The notes: a model not told the origin generated them from the sequence alone. 64,000 bases of DNA from an uncultured Lachnospiraceae bacterium (GCA_910579505.1 CAJTTZ010000001.1:186001-250000); one strand, 5' to 3'; shown: positions 7,898-16,560, counted from the first letter of the stretch. Made by a program: numbers and translations.

Positions 7898-9001
7898 ATG
7901 GAATTTACAGGGAAATCCTTGCCAAAACAGGGGAAAACGAAGAAAACCTATTATGAATGGATACGTCTGATTGCCTGTTTTTTTGTTATATTCAATCATC
8001 TGAAAGGCTATGTTCTGTTTATGAACTCTTCTGGTGTGAAGCAGCTGCTTTACATGATCCTGTCGGTCATTACGAAGATCAATGTACCTTTGTTTTTTAT
8101 GGTTTCCGGCGCGCTGCTGCTGGAAAAACAGGAAGATACGCGCACCGTTTTGAAGAAACGGGTCAGCAGGATCTGTCTGGTAATTCTGCTTTTTTCACTT
8201 GGCATTTATACAGAGTGTCTGCTGTATACGTTCGCGCAGGGCAGAGATTACGAGTTTACGTTAAAACGCTTTGTTTATGGGGTTCTTGCGAGAAATTTGG
8301 ATGAGACAGGGGCATACTGGTATCTGTATGCCTATCTGGGATTTCTCTTCATGCTTCCTTTTTTGCAAAGAATTGCAAAACAGATGAACCGCGGCGAATT
8401 TTACATGCTGCTTTCCCTGCATTTTGTACTGTGGTCGTTGCTTCCCATATGTAATATTTTCCTGCGGCTTGCAGGGCAGGAAAGCGTTTCCGTAGCAGAG
8501 GAGTTTTCGGTTCCGCTTGCTTCGACTGCGGCGTTTTTCTATCCGCTGGCCGGCTACTATATTGACCATAAAATTGACATCCGGGCGGTTTCTAAAAGAA
8601 AATGGGCAGGACTTGGGATGGCGGCGATTGCAGGTATTTTTCTGTCCTGCCTCTGTGTGTACATAAACGGCGCATCGGACGAAAACTATCTTACCCTGTT
8701 TGACTATCTGCTTGCGGTGACGGTGTTTCTGTCTGTCAAATACGCGGTTAAGGTCAGACTCCCGGCATTGTCAGCGGGGAAAACGGCGGAGGCAGTCTGC
8801 TTTATGGGATCACTTACATTTGGCATATATCTGTTGGACCACTATTTTAAGCTGGTCTTATATCGCGGCTATGAAGCGGCTGCGGAGCGGTTTATGCCGT
8901 CGCTTTTCGCTTCCTTTGGCTGGTGCTTAATCAGTATGATCTTAGGCGGAACGGTAACCTGGATATTAAAGAAGCTGCCTTTGTGCAGGAAATTACTTTA
9001 A
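7898..9001 (+). CDS. Acyltransferase family 3 membrane protein (first copy)
   Basis: Integral membrane O-acyltransferase of the OafA/WecH type (Acyltransferase_3, PF01757), which moves acetyl or other acyl groups onto envelope glycans or other surface molecules. Of 367 residues, the N-terminal helix carries the family's Arg and His (YEWIRLIACFFVIFNHLKG), followed by NVPLFFMVSGALLLEK. About ten membrane segments can be counted. ATG 7898 was chosen because GAGGGG lies 10 nt upstream; an in-frame TTG at 7889 is too close to that site. Its promoter carries the palindromic element shared with the gene at 9129, so the two are probably co-regulated. The acceptor substrate is unknown. Confidence 0.88.
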   Translation: MEFTGKSLPKQGKTKKTYYEWIRLIACFFVIFNHLKGYVLFMNSSGVKQLLYMILSVITKINVPLFFMVSGALLLEKQEDTRTVLKKRVSRICLVILLFSLGIYTECLLYTFAQGRDYEFTLKRFVYGVLARNLDETGAYWYLYAYLGFLFMLPFLQRIAKQMNRGEFYMLLSLHFVLWSLLPICNIFLRLAGQESVSVAEEFSVPLASTAAFFYPLAGYYIDHKIDIRAVSKRKWAGLGMAAIAGIFLSCLCVYINGASDENYLTLFDYLLAVTVFLSVKYAVKVRLPALSAGKTAEAVCFMGSLTFGIYLLDHYFKLVLYRGYEAAAERFMPSLFASFGWCLISMILGGTVTWILKKLPLCRKLL

Positions 9002-9041
9002 GAGTTTATTAAAAATTCCACAGCTCTAAAAGTTCGGAGTA

Positions 9042-9084
9042 TCTACCCGAAGTAGACCAAAACGAAAAGGGTTCTGCTTATAAT
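9042..9084 (+). promoter_or_regulatory. Inverted-repeat activator site and -10 of the second acyltransferase gene
   Basis: TCTAC-ccgaa-GTAGA (9042-9056) continues as CCAAAA, with TATAAT at 9079-9084. The distance from the end of GTAGACC to TATAAT is 20 nt, exactly as at 7844-7863 in the first copy, and the half-sites are also 10 nt apart in both. The sequences between the conserved blocks differ, which argues for selected contacts and not for a recent duplication. Confidence 0.65.
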
Positions 9085-9128
9085 AATAAGCGGAATCTTT
9101 TATCAGGTCAGACGGGGAGATAATACCA

Positions 9129-10172
9129 ATGATACAAACGACAAAAGAGGAGAGCGACAGAATCAGGATCGTCAAATGTACCGCAATTGTTCTGGTGGTG
9201 TTTTTACATGCATACACGACGGAAGTTAATTTCGCGGACGGCTGTCAGACGGCGGCCCTTCCCGAATGGCTGAGGATGTTGGAAACCGGCGTGTCACAGA
9301 CGGCAGCAAGGTGCGGCGTGCCGATTTTTTTCCTGCTCTCAGCCGTTTTGCTGTTCCGCGCGGAACATACATATAAAGAGGTGATTCAAAAAAAGATAAG
9401 GACGCTGTTAGTACCCTATCTGATTTGGAATACTTTTTGGATTGCGGTGTTTCTTATTCTGCAGAGCCTGCCGTTTACAGCCGGCTACTTTTCGGGAAAC
9501 AATACGCCGATTTTACAGAGTTCTGTGTATGAATGGTTTGGATTATATGGTATAGGACGGGAATATCCGCACTGCTATCCTTTATGGTTTATGCGGGATC
9601 TGATGGCGGCTGTTTTGTTCTTTCCGCTGATAAGGGAGGCTGCAGACAGGTGTCCGGCGGCAGTGATGTGTATAGGGATTGGGCTGGTTGTTTCACCGTA
9701 TTCTTTTTTCTGCAAGACAGCGTTTGCATGGTTTCTCATCGGTGCGGCTGTTGTCAAAAAGAAAGGTTCTGTCATGGTGTTTGACAAATATTCCATGGTT
9801 AAGACCGGGGGTCTGTATTTTGGGAGCGGGGTGGCGGCCCTGCTTTTGGATAGTCCTGTCAGCGGCAATGTTTTTTTGTTTGTGGGAATTATGTTTTGGC
9901 TGCGGCTGTCAAAAGAAATTTATGATCGCAGAAAACTGCGGGAGATTTTTGTGAAGCTGTCGAATTGGGTTTTTATCATATATGTTATGCATGAGATGAC
10001 CCTGTCTTCGGTGCGCAAGATATGTTTCCGAATGCTTCCGGCGACCCCGCTGTTTTGGCTTCTCGAATATCTGCTGCTCCCGGCTGTGGTCATAGCAGGC
10101 TGTATTCTGGCAGGCATTGTCTTTAAAAAATGTATGCCGGAACTTTACAGGATTTCGACAGGTGAACGATGA
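9129..10172 (+). CDS. Acyltransferase family 3 membrane protein (second copy)
   Basis: A second Acyltransferase_3 membrane protein, 347 residues, about ten membrane helices. Family features: IRIVKCTAIVLVVFLHAYTT with the helix-1 His, then RCGVPIFFLLSAVLLFRA and KKIRTLLVPYLIWNTFW. It is only distantly similar to the copy at 7898, so the two likely acylate different acceptors or act at different steps. GGGGAGA lies just upstream of the ATG. The promoter carries the same palindromic element as the first copy. The reaction class is established by family; the acceptor is unknown. Confidence 0.87.
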   Translation: MIQTTKEESDRIRIVKCTAIVLVVFLHAYTTEVNFADGCQTAALPEWLRMLETGVSQTAARCGVPIFFLLSAVLLFRAEHTYKEVIQKKIRTLLVPYLIWNTFWIAVFLILQSLPFTAGYFSGNNTPILQSSVYEWFGLYGIGREYPHCYPLWFMRDLMAAVLFFPLIREAADRCPAAVMCIGIGLVVSPYSFFCKTAFAWFLIGAAVVKKKGSVMVFDKYSMVKTGGLYFGSGVAALLLDSPVSGNVFLFVGIMFWLRLSKEIYDRRKLREIFVKLSNWVFIIYVMHEMTLSSVRKICFRMLPATPLFWLLEYLLLPAVVIAGCILAGIVFKKCMPELYRISTGER

Positions 10173-10208
10173 CAGGTATGCGAATATCGTGCTGTGTGAG
10201 GCAGGATA

Positions 10209-10217
10209 TGGTATAAT
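10209..10217 (+). promoter_or_regulatory. Extended -10 promoter of the kinase gene
   Basis: TG-G-TATAAT lies 32 nt before the kinase start. No good -35 hexamer lies 17 nt upstream, so promoter strength would rest on the extended -10. Confidence 0.5.
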
Positions 10218-10249
10218 ACTTGTATGTGACGTTATGAGAGGAAATGGAA

Positions 10250-11776
10250 ATGGTATACGATGAGATAAAAGTGCTGAAGCAGAGTGAGAAAAGTATGGTG
10301 CAGCTCGTGAAAGGGCAGGATAACGGGAGGTTACTTGTCAGAAAAACGTTACAGGGACGGCATTCGGTTTACGGTATACTACAGGAGATATCCCATCCGT
10401 ATCTGCCGACGGTATACGAGGTATCTTTTGCAGGAGACAGTACCACCGTTGTGGAGGAATATATCGAGGGACAGACGGTGGGCAGCGTGGAATTGTCTGA
10501 AAAACAGTGCCGGATGATCGGAAAGGAAATTTGCAATGTATTGAGTTTCCTGCATGAAAACGGGATTATCCACCGGGATATCAAGCCCTCCAATATTATT
10601 CTGGCAAAGGATGGACATATTCGCCTGATTGACTTTGACGCGGCGCGTATACCGAAAGAAGATTCGGAGCAGGATACAATGCTGCTTGGGACAAGAGGAT
10701 ATGCGCCGCCGGAGCAGTACGGATTTTCCCAGACGGACGAGAGGGCGGATATTTACGCGCTCGGCGTTACCATGAAACAGCTTTTGGGAGGCAGGGCAGA
10801 GAAAGCGCGTTATAAGAGGGTACTTTCTAAATGTACGAATTTAGATCCTGATAAAAGATATCGGTCTGTCAGTCAGGTAAAGAAAGCGTTTATTGTCGGT
10901 TCGGGCTGGCGGACAGGTGTTTTCCTTGCGGCAGCGGCGGTTTTTGCCGCAGCTGTTGTGGGAAATGTGTTTCTAAACCGTATGCAGACAAAGGAGGCTT
11001 CGGGTGCTGCCGGGAATGGGACGGATTTAATCGTGCTGCCTGCGCCTGCCGATGCGCATTGGGACGGGGAGACAGGCTCCGGGTATTGGGGTTGTGTGTT
11101 TGAGTCCGGTGTCGGTGATGACCAAAGGTATGACTGGAGGCTGTACAGACGCGATACAGCGACGCCGCCCGACCTTGAGAAGGACGAATGGGACCGGGAG
11201 GGGATGATGCGGGGAAATGTGTCGTGGACTCGTGACGGCACGACGAGCGGAACTGCGGAGGAAGCGTATTTTTGCATGAGTTATTCCGATGAATTTTGGG
11301 AAAACGGCTTTTATTATTTTGCCGTGCGCGCATCCGGGGACGGCGTTACTTATGCGGACAGTCCCTATGTCTTGTCGGACGCGTTTGAATTTACGGGGGA
11401 AGACGCGCCGGAACTTCCGGCACCCGAGGGACTCCACTGGACAGCGAAAGAGACGGATGAGTACAGATGGTACTTCGGCGCTTTCACCAACTGGGATGAT
11501 TATGAGGACAAAGACGTGGTTGACGTATATGTCTATAAAGAAAACGGCGAGTATGTGATGAACACCATGGTTTCCAAAAGGTTTCTTTTGGATAATGGGT
11601 GGTCAGGCGTTCGGATTAACCAGCAATTTGTGGGCGAGCGTGGGGAGACCTATCGTTTTGCCATTCAGGTACATTCTTCCCGGCCGAATGAATACAGGTC
11701 CAGCCCGGCCATGATGCCGTGCCCTGAGGAGTCTTACTTAAGTCCGCCGCTTAAGATTCCGAATCCGCAAAGCTGA
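10250..11776 (+). CDS. Membrane-anchored Ser/Thr protein kinase-like protein
   Basis: Hanks-type kinase of 508 residues. The catalytic loop HRDIKPSNI has H108 and D110. The metal-binding motif reads DFD (128-130) instead of DFG, and the APE region is YAPPEQYGF. A lysine in LLVRKTL is the likely beta-3 Lys, but the glycine-rich loop is not canonical. A single membrane helix spans about 222-244 (VFLAAAAVFAAAVVGNVFL). The rest is predicted to be outside the cell and contains two repeats of about 115-120 residues that each begin LPAP...HW and have a fibronectin III-like look. This suggests a sensor kinase, but here the external part is not PASTA. ATG 10250 fits GAGAGG spacing better than ATG 10244. 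Confidence 0.85.
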   Translation: MVYDEIKVLKQSEKSMVQLVKGQDNGRLLVRKTLQGRHSVYGILQEISHPYLPTVYEVSFAGDSTTVVEEYIEGQTVGSVELSEKQCRMIGKEICNVLSFLHENGIIHRDIKPSNIILAKDGHIRLIDFDAARIPKEDSEQDTMLLGTRGYAPPEQYGFSQTDERADIYALGVTMKQLLGGRAEKARYKRVLSKCTNLDPDKRYRSVSQVKKAFIVGSGWRTGVFLAAAAVFAAAVVGNVFLNRMQTKEASGAAGNGTDLIVLPAPADAHWDGETGSGYWGCVFESGVGDDQRYDWRLYRRDTATPPDLEKDEWDREGMMRGNVSWTRDGTTSGTAEEAYFCMSYSDEFWENGFYYFAVRASGDGVTYADSPYVLSDAFEFTGEDAPELPAPEGLHWTAKETDEYRWYFGAFTNWDDYEDKDVVDVYVYKENGEYVMNTMVSKRFLLDNGWSGVRINQQFVGERGETYRFAIQVHSSRPNEYRSSPAMMPCPEESYLSPPLKIPNPQS

Positions 11777-11818
11777 CCGGGGGGCTTTCTATCTCCGGCG
11801 TGTGCGAAAACAAAGCGA

Positions 11819-11847
11819 TTGTAATTTGAAGTAATGCATATTATAAT
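11819..11847 (+). promoter_or_regulatory. Sigma-A promoter of the PilZ gene
   Basis: TTGTAA (11819-11824), a 17-nt spacer and TATAAT (11842-11847). Transcription would start about 30 nt before the ATG at 11885. Confidence 0.72.
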
Positions 11848-11884
11848 TGTATGTAAATTACATAGCGGAGGAAAGGCGGAAAAC

Positions 11885-12226
11885 ATGGAAGAACGCAGGA
11901 AAAATAAACGGATGGAGCTTAAGTCGAAGCTTTTGATCAAAAGACTGGATACGGAGGGCAATACAAAAGAAGTAGACATAGATGTGGTGGATGTGTCCAA
12001 GACGGGCGTAGGTTTTTTGTGCAGCGAGGCTTTGGAGATCGGTGCGGTTTACGAGGCGTTTTTGACAATCTGGACAAAGGAAGTGCTTCATTGTTTCATT
12101 GAGATTGTGCGCATCGAAAAGAAAGAAGACAACCTCTTTTCCTACGGTTCGATTTTTATCGGCATGTCGGAGATCGAGGCAAGCCGGATTGAGACATACG
12201 GCACGATCGAGACGATGGAAGGGTAG
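11885..12226 (+). CDS. PilZ domain protein (c-di-GMP receptor)
   Basis: A single-domain PilZ protein of 113 residues. The two ligand-binding motifs are intact: RxxxR at R5-R9 (RKNKR) and DxSxxG at D36-G41 (DVSKTG). It should therefore bind cyclic di-GMP and act as a small cytoplasmic effector or adaptor. ATG 11885 is preceded by GGAGGAAAGGCGG; an upstream in-frame ATG at 11834 lies within the promoter. Its own promoter is at 11819-11847. It is followed by a VanZ-like membrane protein with a large hairpin between them. The only other c-di-GMP-type gene in the window is the degenerate HD-GYP protein at 52.6 kb. Confidence 0.9.
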   Translation: MEERRKNKRMELKSKLLIKRLDTEGNTKEVDIDVVDVSKTGVGFLCSEALEIGAVYEAFLTIWTKEVLHCFIEIVRIEKKEDNLFSYGSIFIGMSEIEASRIETYGTIETMEG

Positions 12227-12275
12227 TGTATTGACCCGTTTATATTTGACCAAAAAGGAACAGGTCAGTACACTA
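12224..12275 (+). repeat. Long intercistronic hairpin between PilZ and VanZ-like genes
   Basis: TAGTGTATTGACC (12224-12236) pairs with GGTCAGTACACTA (12263-12275) over 13 positions with one G-U. The left arm starts at the PilZ stop codon. The 26-nt loop is A/T-rich. No T-tract follows, so it is not a classical terminator; it ends 14 nt before the next start. Confidence 0.6.
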
Positions 12276-12289
12276 GAAAGAAAAATGGC

Positions 12290-12784
12290 ATGAACAAAAC
12301 TAGAAAGAACCATATCCTTCTGCAGCTTGGGGTGATCGCGATATCTTTTGCAGCGCTTTTACTGCTCTTATATTTTGTGGTTGCGGTATCCTTCCAGAAC
12401 GGAACGGTATCCTCTGATATAACGATGAAAATGGCGGAGCAGATTGCCAGGCGGATTTTTGAAAATCCCACGCAGGACCAGATTGCGACTACGGCGTTGA
12501 TGATTCGCTACGGTGCGCATCTGGGTCTGTTTTTTGTGGTCGGTTTTGTGACTACTTTTGTGAGCATGGTGGTTTTCAGAAAGTATTACAGAATACTCGG
12601 CGTGATCGGTGCGGGCGTGGCCTGTTATGTGCTTGCCTACTACACGGAATACTACAAGCAGTTTGTGGAGGGCAGGCATTTCCAGCAGTCCGACGCGGCG
12701 CTCAACTGGTACGGGAGTCTGGCGGGTATTTTCTGTATGGTTGGGTCGTATTTTTTGAACCGGCTGTTGGTGAAGCTGTCATGA
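12290..12784 (+). CDS. VanZ-like family membrane protein
   Basis: A 164-residue membrane protein. It has four hydrophobic segments and the VanZ-type motif E-Y-Y-K-Q-F-x-x-G-R-x-F-x-x-x-D-x-x-x-N-x-x-G near the C-terminus. VanZ proteins affect glycopeptide tolerance in some bacteria, but most members of the family have no assigned role and a resistance call is not justified. The gene follows the PilZ gene on the same strand across a large hairpin. Its ribosome site is weak (GAAAGAAAAAT). The serine hydrolase gene starts 40 nt downstream. Confidence 0.7.
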   Translation: MNKTRKNHILLQLGVIAISFAALLLLLYFVVAVSFQNGTVSSDITMKMAEQIARRIFENPTQDQIATTALMIRYGAHLGLFFVVGFVTTFVSMVVFRKYYRILGVIGAGVACYVLAYYTEYYKQFVEGRHFQQSDAALNWYGSLAGIFCMVGSYFLNRLLVKLS

Positions 12785-12824
12785 GGCAAGGGAATGGTTT
12801 GCGTGAAGCGGAGGTTTTACAAAG

Positions 12825-13871
12825 ATGTGTTGTGTTATGCAGACAATTATGGAATCTACATATTCGGGAATGAGCTTTGATGAACGGATGGATTTCTATA
12901 AAGTCCCCGCTTTGTCTGTCTGCGTTGTGGAAGACGGCAATATACAAACCAAATGTTTCGGTTATCGTGACCGTGAGAAAAAGATCGAAGCAGATGATGA
13001 AACATTGTTTCAAGCTGCATCCATTAGCAAAGTTTTACTTGCGGTTGTGGCATTACGGCTGGCGGAGGCTGGAAAAATCAATCTTGACGAAGACATCAGA
13101 CAATATACCAATACGGATTTTTATAAAACCTTTGATTGTCAGCAATACCGGGTTACGCTTAAGGATCTGTTAAGCCATACAGCCGGTTTCAATATTGGCG
13201 GTTTTGCCGGATATCTGCATACGATGGACATCCCTTCTATTGAACAAATTCTCAGGGGTAAATATCCGGCAAATAATGTGCCTCTTTTCATGGAGAATCC
13301 ACCCGGTGCCAAGTGGGCATATTCCGGCGGAGGATATATTCTCGCGCAGAAAGTAATCTGTGATGCAATCGGCATGGAATTTGAAGCGCTGATGAGGAAA
13401 TGGGTATTATCACCGCTTGGTATGCATCAGAGTACATTTGAACAGCCGTTAAATACTTGTGCCCACGCGAACTATGCTTGTGGCTACGATGTATACGACA
13501 GAAAGATTGAGGGCGGATTCTGTATTATGCCGGAATTGGCGGCTGCCGGATTATGGACCACTCCGGGAGAACTGGCACTCTTAGTAATCGAACTTATGAG
13601 GGCTATGAGAGGGCAAAGCCCCTTTTTGTCAAAAGAAAGTATGGCTGTAATGACGACCAAAACGGTGTCTGGCGCGGCTACCGGTTTAGGGCTCTTTTTT
13701 CCTGATGAAAATCAGGAGGGGTATTATGAGCATTCCGGCAGTAATTTTGGTTATGTTTCTGAAATGTGTTTCCAGTCGAAATCCCAAAAGGGATTTGTGG
13801 CAATGGTAAATTCCAGCGTCAGCAGCAATTTTCTGAATGAAATGGAAGATATCGCAGGCAGAGTTCTATAA
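12825..13871 (+). CDS. Serine hydrolase, beta-lactamase/PBP4-like family
   Basis: A class C beta-lactamase-related (PF00144) protein of 348 residues. The nucleophile motif SxxK is S66-I-S-K69. The second motif is Tyr-Ser-Gly in WAYSGGGY, and a third HSG motif lies in EHSGSNFGY. No signal peptide is visible at the N-terminus, so unlike secreted AmpC enzymes it appears cytoplasmic. This family also includes esterases and D-amino peptidases, so antibiotic hydrolysis should not be assumed. GGAGG 10 nt upstream supports ATG 12825. The stop codon overlaps the 3' end of the convergent aroA gene by 6 nt. Confidence 0.88.
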   Translation: MCCVMQTIMESTYSGMSFDERMDFYKVPALSVCVVEDGNIQTKCFGYRDREKKIEADDETLFQAASISKVLLAVVALRLAEAGKINLDEDIRQYTNTDFYKTFDCQQYRVTLKDLLSHTAGFNIGGFAGYLHTMDIPSIEQILRGKYPANNVPLFMENPPGAKWAYSGGGYILAQKVICDAIGMEFEALMRKWVLSPLGMHQSTFEQPLNTCAHANYACGYDVYDRKIEGGFCIMPELAAAGLWTTPGELALLVIELMRAMRGQSPFLSKESMAVMTTKTVSGAATGLGLFFPDENQEGYYEHSGSNFGYVSEMCFQSKSQKGFVAMVNSSVSSNFLNEMEDIAGRVL

Positions 13872-15143
13872 AATTTGAAGACGCGCAAGATCTTCATAAA
13901 AACCGGGGTAGCTGATGGTGACAACATCGCTGCCCTTTATTGTTGTCTCGCCCTCTGCGACAAGCGAGGCAACGGCGAAACTCATGGCGATGCGGTGATC
14001 CAGATGGGAGTCCACTTCGGTCCCGTGCAGGGGCTTTCCGCCATGAATAATCATGCCATCGTCGGTACCCGTGATATCGCAGCCCATGGCGCTCAAATAC
14101 CGCACCATCACATCAATGCGGTTGGACTCCTTGACTTTTAATTCGGCGGCGTCCCGGATCACGGTGGTTCCTTCGACGCATGCCGCCATAATGCCTATGA
14201 CGGGCAGTTCGTCTATCAGCGTGGGGATGATATCGCCCTCGATGGTGACGCCGTGGAGCGCACTGTGCTTTACCAGCAGATCGGCAGTCGGCTCCCCGTC
14301 CTGATTTTCGTTTAACAGCGTAATGTCGCCGCCCATTTCTTTTGCCACTCTTAAAATACCGTCTCTGGTGGGATTGATTCCCACGTTTTTAATCAGAATC
14401 TCAGAACCGGGGACGAGAAGTCCTGCGGCGATAAAATAGGCGGCGGAGGAGATGTCGCCGGGCACATCAATTTTCCTGCCTTCCAGATGGGGCTCGGGGA
14501 GGATTCGCGCCGTTTTTCCTTCCGACTGTAAGTCTGCGCCAAAATAGCGCAGCATGATTTCCGTGTGGTTGCGGCTTAAGGTCGGCTCGGTCACAAGGGT
14601 TTCGCCGTCGGCGTAGAGTCCCGCAAGCAGGACGGCGGACTTCACCTGTGCGGAGGCAACCTTGGAGTGATAGTGAATGCCGTGCAGGGGGGCGCCTGTG
14701 ATGCGAAGTGGCGCGCAGTCGTTGCCGTTTATGCTTTCGATTTTTCCGCCCATCATGGACAGCGGTTCCATGATGCGCCGCATGGGGCGTTTCTGGATGG
14801 AAGCGTCGCCCGTGAGGGTGCTCTCAAAAGTCTGCCCGGCAAGGATGCCGCTGATCAGTCTGGTGGTGGTGCCGCTGTTTCCCATATCCAGCACGGAGGG
14901 GGGCGCCTGCAAGCCATGCAGCCCCTTGCCGTGAATCAGAATCTTCTCCGGGGTATTTTCAATCGCGATGCCCATCTTCCGAAAGGCGTCTATGGTGGAG
15001 AGACAGTCCGCACCCTGTAAAAAGTTGGTGACTTCCGTCGTGCCCTCGGCGAGGGAACCGAACATCACCGCCCGGTGGGAGATAGACTTATCGCCGGGGA
15101 TCGTCACTTCCCCTCTCAATGTATGTGCTTTCCGAAATTTCAT
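13866..15143 (-). CDS. aroA: 3-phosphoshikimate 1-carboxyvinyltransferase (EPSP synthase)
   Basis: Sixth step of the shikimate pathway: adds enolpyruvate from PEP to shikimate-3-phosphate. It has 425 residues, normal length. Family signatures are visible: PGDKSISHRAVMFGSLAEG near the N-terminus, GNSGTTTRL, RPMRRIMEPL, and the C-terminal HRIAMSFAVASL. GGAGTAAACC precedes the ATG on the minus strand. It lies downstream of tyrA on the same strand with 160 nt between, so the pair supplies aromatic amino acids and is probably co-transcribed. It converges with, and overlaps by 6 nt, the serine hydrolase gene. Confidence 0.98.
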   Translation of the reverse strand: MKFRKAHTLRGEVTIPGDKSISHRAVMFGSLAEGTTEVTNFLQGADCLSTIDAFRKMGIAIENTPEKILIHGKGLHGLQAPPSVLDMGNSGTTTRLISGILAGQTFESTLTGDASIQKRPMRRIMEPLSMMGGKIESINGNDCAPLRITGAPLHGIHYHSKVASAQVKSAVLLAGLYADGETLVTEPTLSRNHTEIMLRYFGADLQSEGKTARILPEPHLEGRKIDVPGDISSAAYFIAAGLLVPGSEILIKNVGINPTRDGILRVAKEMGGDITLLNENQDGEPTADLLVKHSALHGVTIEGDIIPTLIDELPVIGIMAACVEGTTVIRDAAELKVKESNRIDVMVRYLSAMGCDITGTDDGMIIHGGKPLHGTEVDSHLDHRIAMSFAVASLVAEGETTIKGSDVVTISYPGFYEDLARLQIL

Positions 15144-15303
15144 GGTTTACTCCATTCTGAGGCGCCCTCTGCAGAGTTTATGACGCTTCTGTCTCGTATT
15201 GATTTTTCCCTTGTGTAGAATGCTGTATTTTATTATTGATTTACAATATGCAGTGCTTTTCATGTCCTATGGCGTGACGCCTTTAGAAGTACTTTTCACG
15301 TTG

Positions 15304-16401
15304 TTAGCGGGTGTGTATTTTGTAGCCGTGCTCCGTCATAACTTCCATGGCACGGGCAAGCGTGTCCTGGCTGTAAAACTCGATACGAAGCGCCCCTTCC
15401 GCCAGTTCCCTGTTATGGTTGATGCCGATATTCTTGATGCTCACTTCATGCATGGCAAGGAGGGAGGCGATGGCGGCGATGGCGCCGGGTTTGTCGGCGA
15501 TGTCCACGGTAAACACATACTCCGCCTTGATGGGACCGCTCGGCGCGCTGATAAAGGACTCCCTATAGGTTCTCGCCGTGTCAAAGAAGCTGTAGAGACT
15601 GTCCTGTTTATGGTCGTCTATGTAATCCGCAATGACACCCAGATACTGGATATATGTCCGAAGCAGTTTTGCGATATTGTCCGCGTTGGTCAGGCAGATC
15701 TGCTGCCACATTTCCGGGGAGGAGGAGGCGATTCTTGTGATATCCTTAAATCCTCCTGCGGCGATCATTTTCATCACCCCGTCCTCGGAGTCGCTGCATT
15801 TCACCAGATTAACTAAGGAGGCGGCGATCACATGGGGCAGATGGGAGATGGCGGCAGTCACATAGTCGTGTTCCCCGTAAGATAAAATAAGCGGAATAGC
15901 GCCGATTGTTTCCACCAGCGTCCGATATTCCTCCACTTTTTCAGGAGGAACTTCTTCGGAGGGCGTCAGAATATAGTAGGCGTTTTCCAGAAGGGACGCC
16001 TTGGCATTCTGATAGCCGAAACGCTCGGAACCCGCCATGGGGTGACCGCCGATAAACTGCTTTTGCAGCTGCAGCTCTTCAATCTGCTTATGAATGCCGG
16101 TTTTGACGCTTCCCACGTCCGTCAGAATGGTGTCGGGGGAGAGATGGGGTTTCAGGGCCAGCAGATTTTCCGCATTGCGGGATACCGGCGCGCACAAAAA
16201 GATATAGTCGCAGTTCCCGAAGGAATCGTCGATGGCAGGGCAGACCTGGTCGATCACCTGTTCCTTGGCAGCGAGCTGCAAGGATTCTGTATGGATGTCG
16301 TATGCGATCAGGCGGGTGTCCGGCAGACAGTGGCGGACCGCCTTGGCAATGGAGCCGCCGATCAGTCCAAGCCCGATAAAACCGCAGGTGAGTGTGTTCA
16401 T
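15304..16401 (-). CDS. tyrA: Prephenate dehydrogenase with C-terminal ACT domain
   Basis: Oxidatively decarboxylates prephenate to 4-hydroxyphenylpyruvate for tyrosine synthesis, using NAD(P). It has 365 residues. The N-terminal Rossmann domain starts GFIGLGLIGGS. Active-site blocks include GGHPMAGSERFGYQNA and the downstream SHLPHVIAASLVN helix. The C-terminal 70 residues (EYVFTVDIADKPGAIAAIASLLAMHEVSIKNIG) form an ACT domain, the usual site of tyrosine feedback. AAAGG precedes the ATG. It is followed on the same strand by aroA. Confidence 0.97.
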   Translation of the reverse strand: MNTLTCGFIGLGLIGGSIAKAVRHCLPDTRLIAYDIHTESLQLAAKEQVIDQVCPAIDDSFGNCDYIFLCAPVSRNAENLLALKPHLSPDTILTDVGSVKTGIHKQIEELQLQKQFIGGHPMAGSERFGYQNAKASLLENAYYILTPSEEVPPEKVEEYRTLVETIGAIPLILSYGEHDYVTAAISHLPHVIAASLVNLVKCSDSEDGVMKMIAAGGFKDITRIASSSPEMWQQICLTNADNIAKLLRTYIQYLGVIADYIDDHKQDSLYSFFDTARTYRESFISAPSGPIKAEYVFTVDIADKPGAIAAIASLLAMHEVSIKNIGINHNRELAEGALRIEFYSQDTLARAMEVMTEHGYKIHTR

Positions 16402-16502
16402 AAAACAGTACCTTTCGTGTGTTTGACTTTCGTTCTAAAGATACCACAAAACGGGAGGGAAAGCAAGAAAGCGGAAATCTGTGCAGAATGTATAATTAGT
16501 TG

Positions 16503-16531
16503 TTGAAATTGTTCTGAAAATTTAGTAAAAT
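16503..16531 (+). promoter_or_regulatory. Sigma-A promoter of the EF-G-like gene
   Basis: TTGAAA (16503-16508), a 17-nt spacer and TAAAAT (16526-16531). Transcription from here leaves a leader of about 130 nt before the ATG at 16667. Confidence 0.7.
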
Positions 16532-16560
16532 GTATTTACAACTTGGCGCCATGCATGGGA

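Noticed and set aside
12825..13871. Antibiotic-resistance label for the serine hydrolase and the VanZ-like gene
   Set aside because: No signal peptide on the hydrolase and no van operon nearby; both families have mostly non-resistance members.
15144..15303. A regulatory element between tyrA and aroA (CTCTGCAGAG and GGCGTGACGCC palindromes)
   Set aside because: Both are short and isolated, no leader or terminator could be built, and tyrosine control is likely through the ACT domain.
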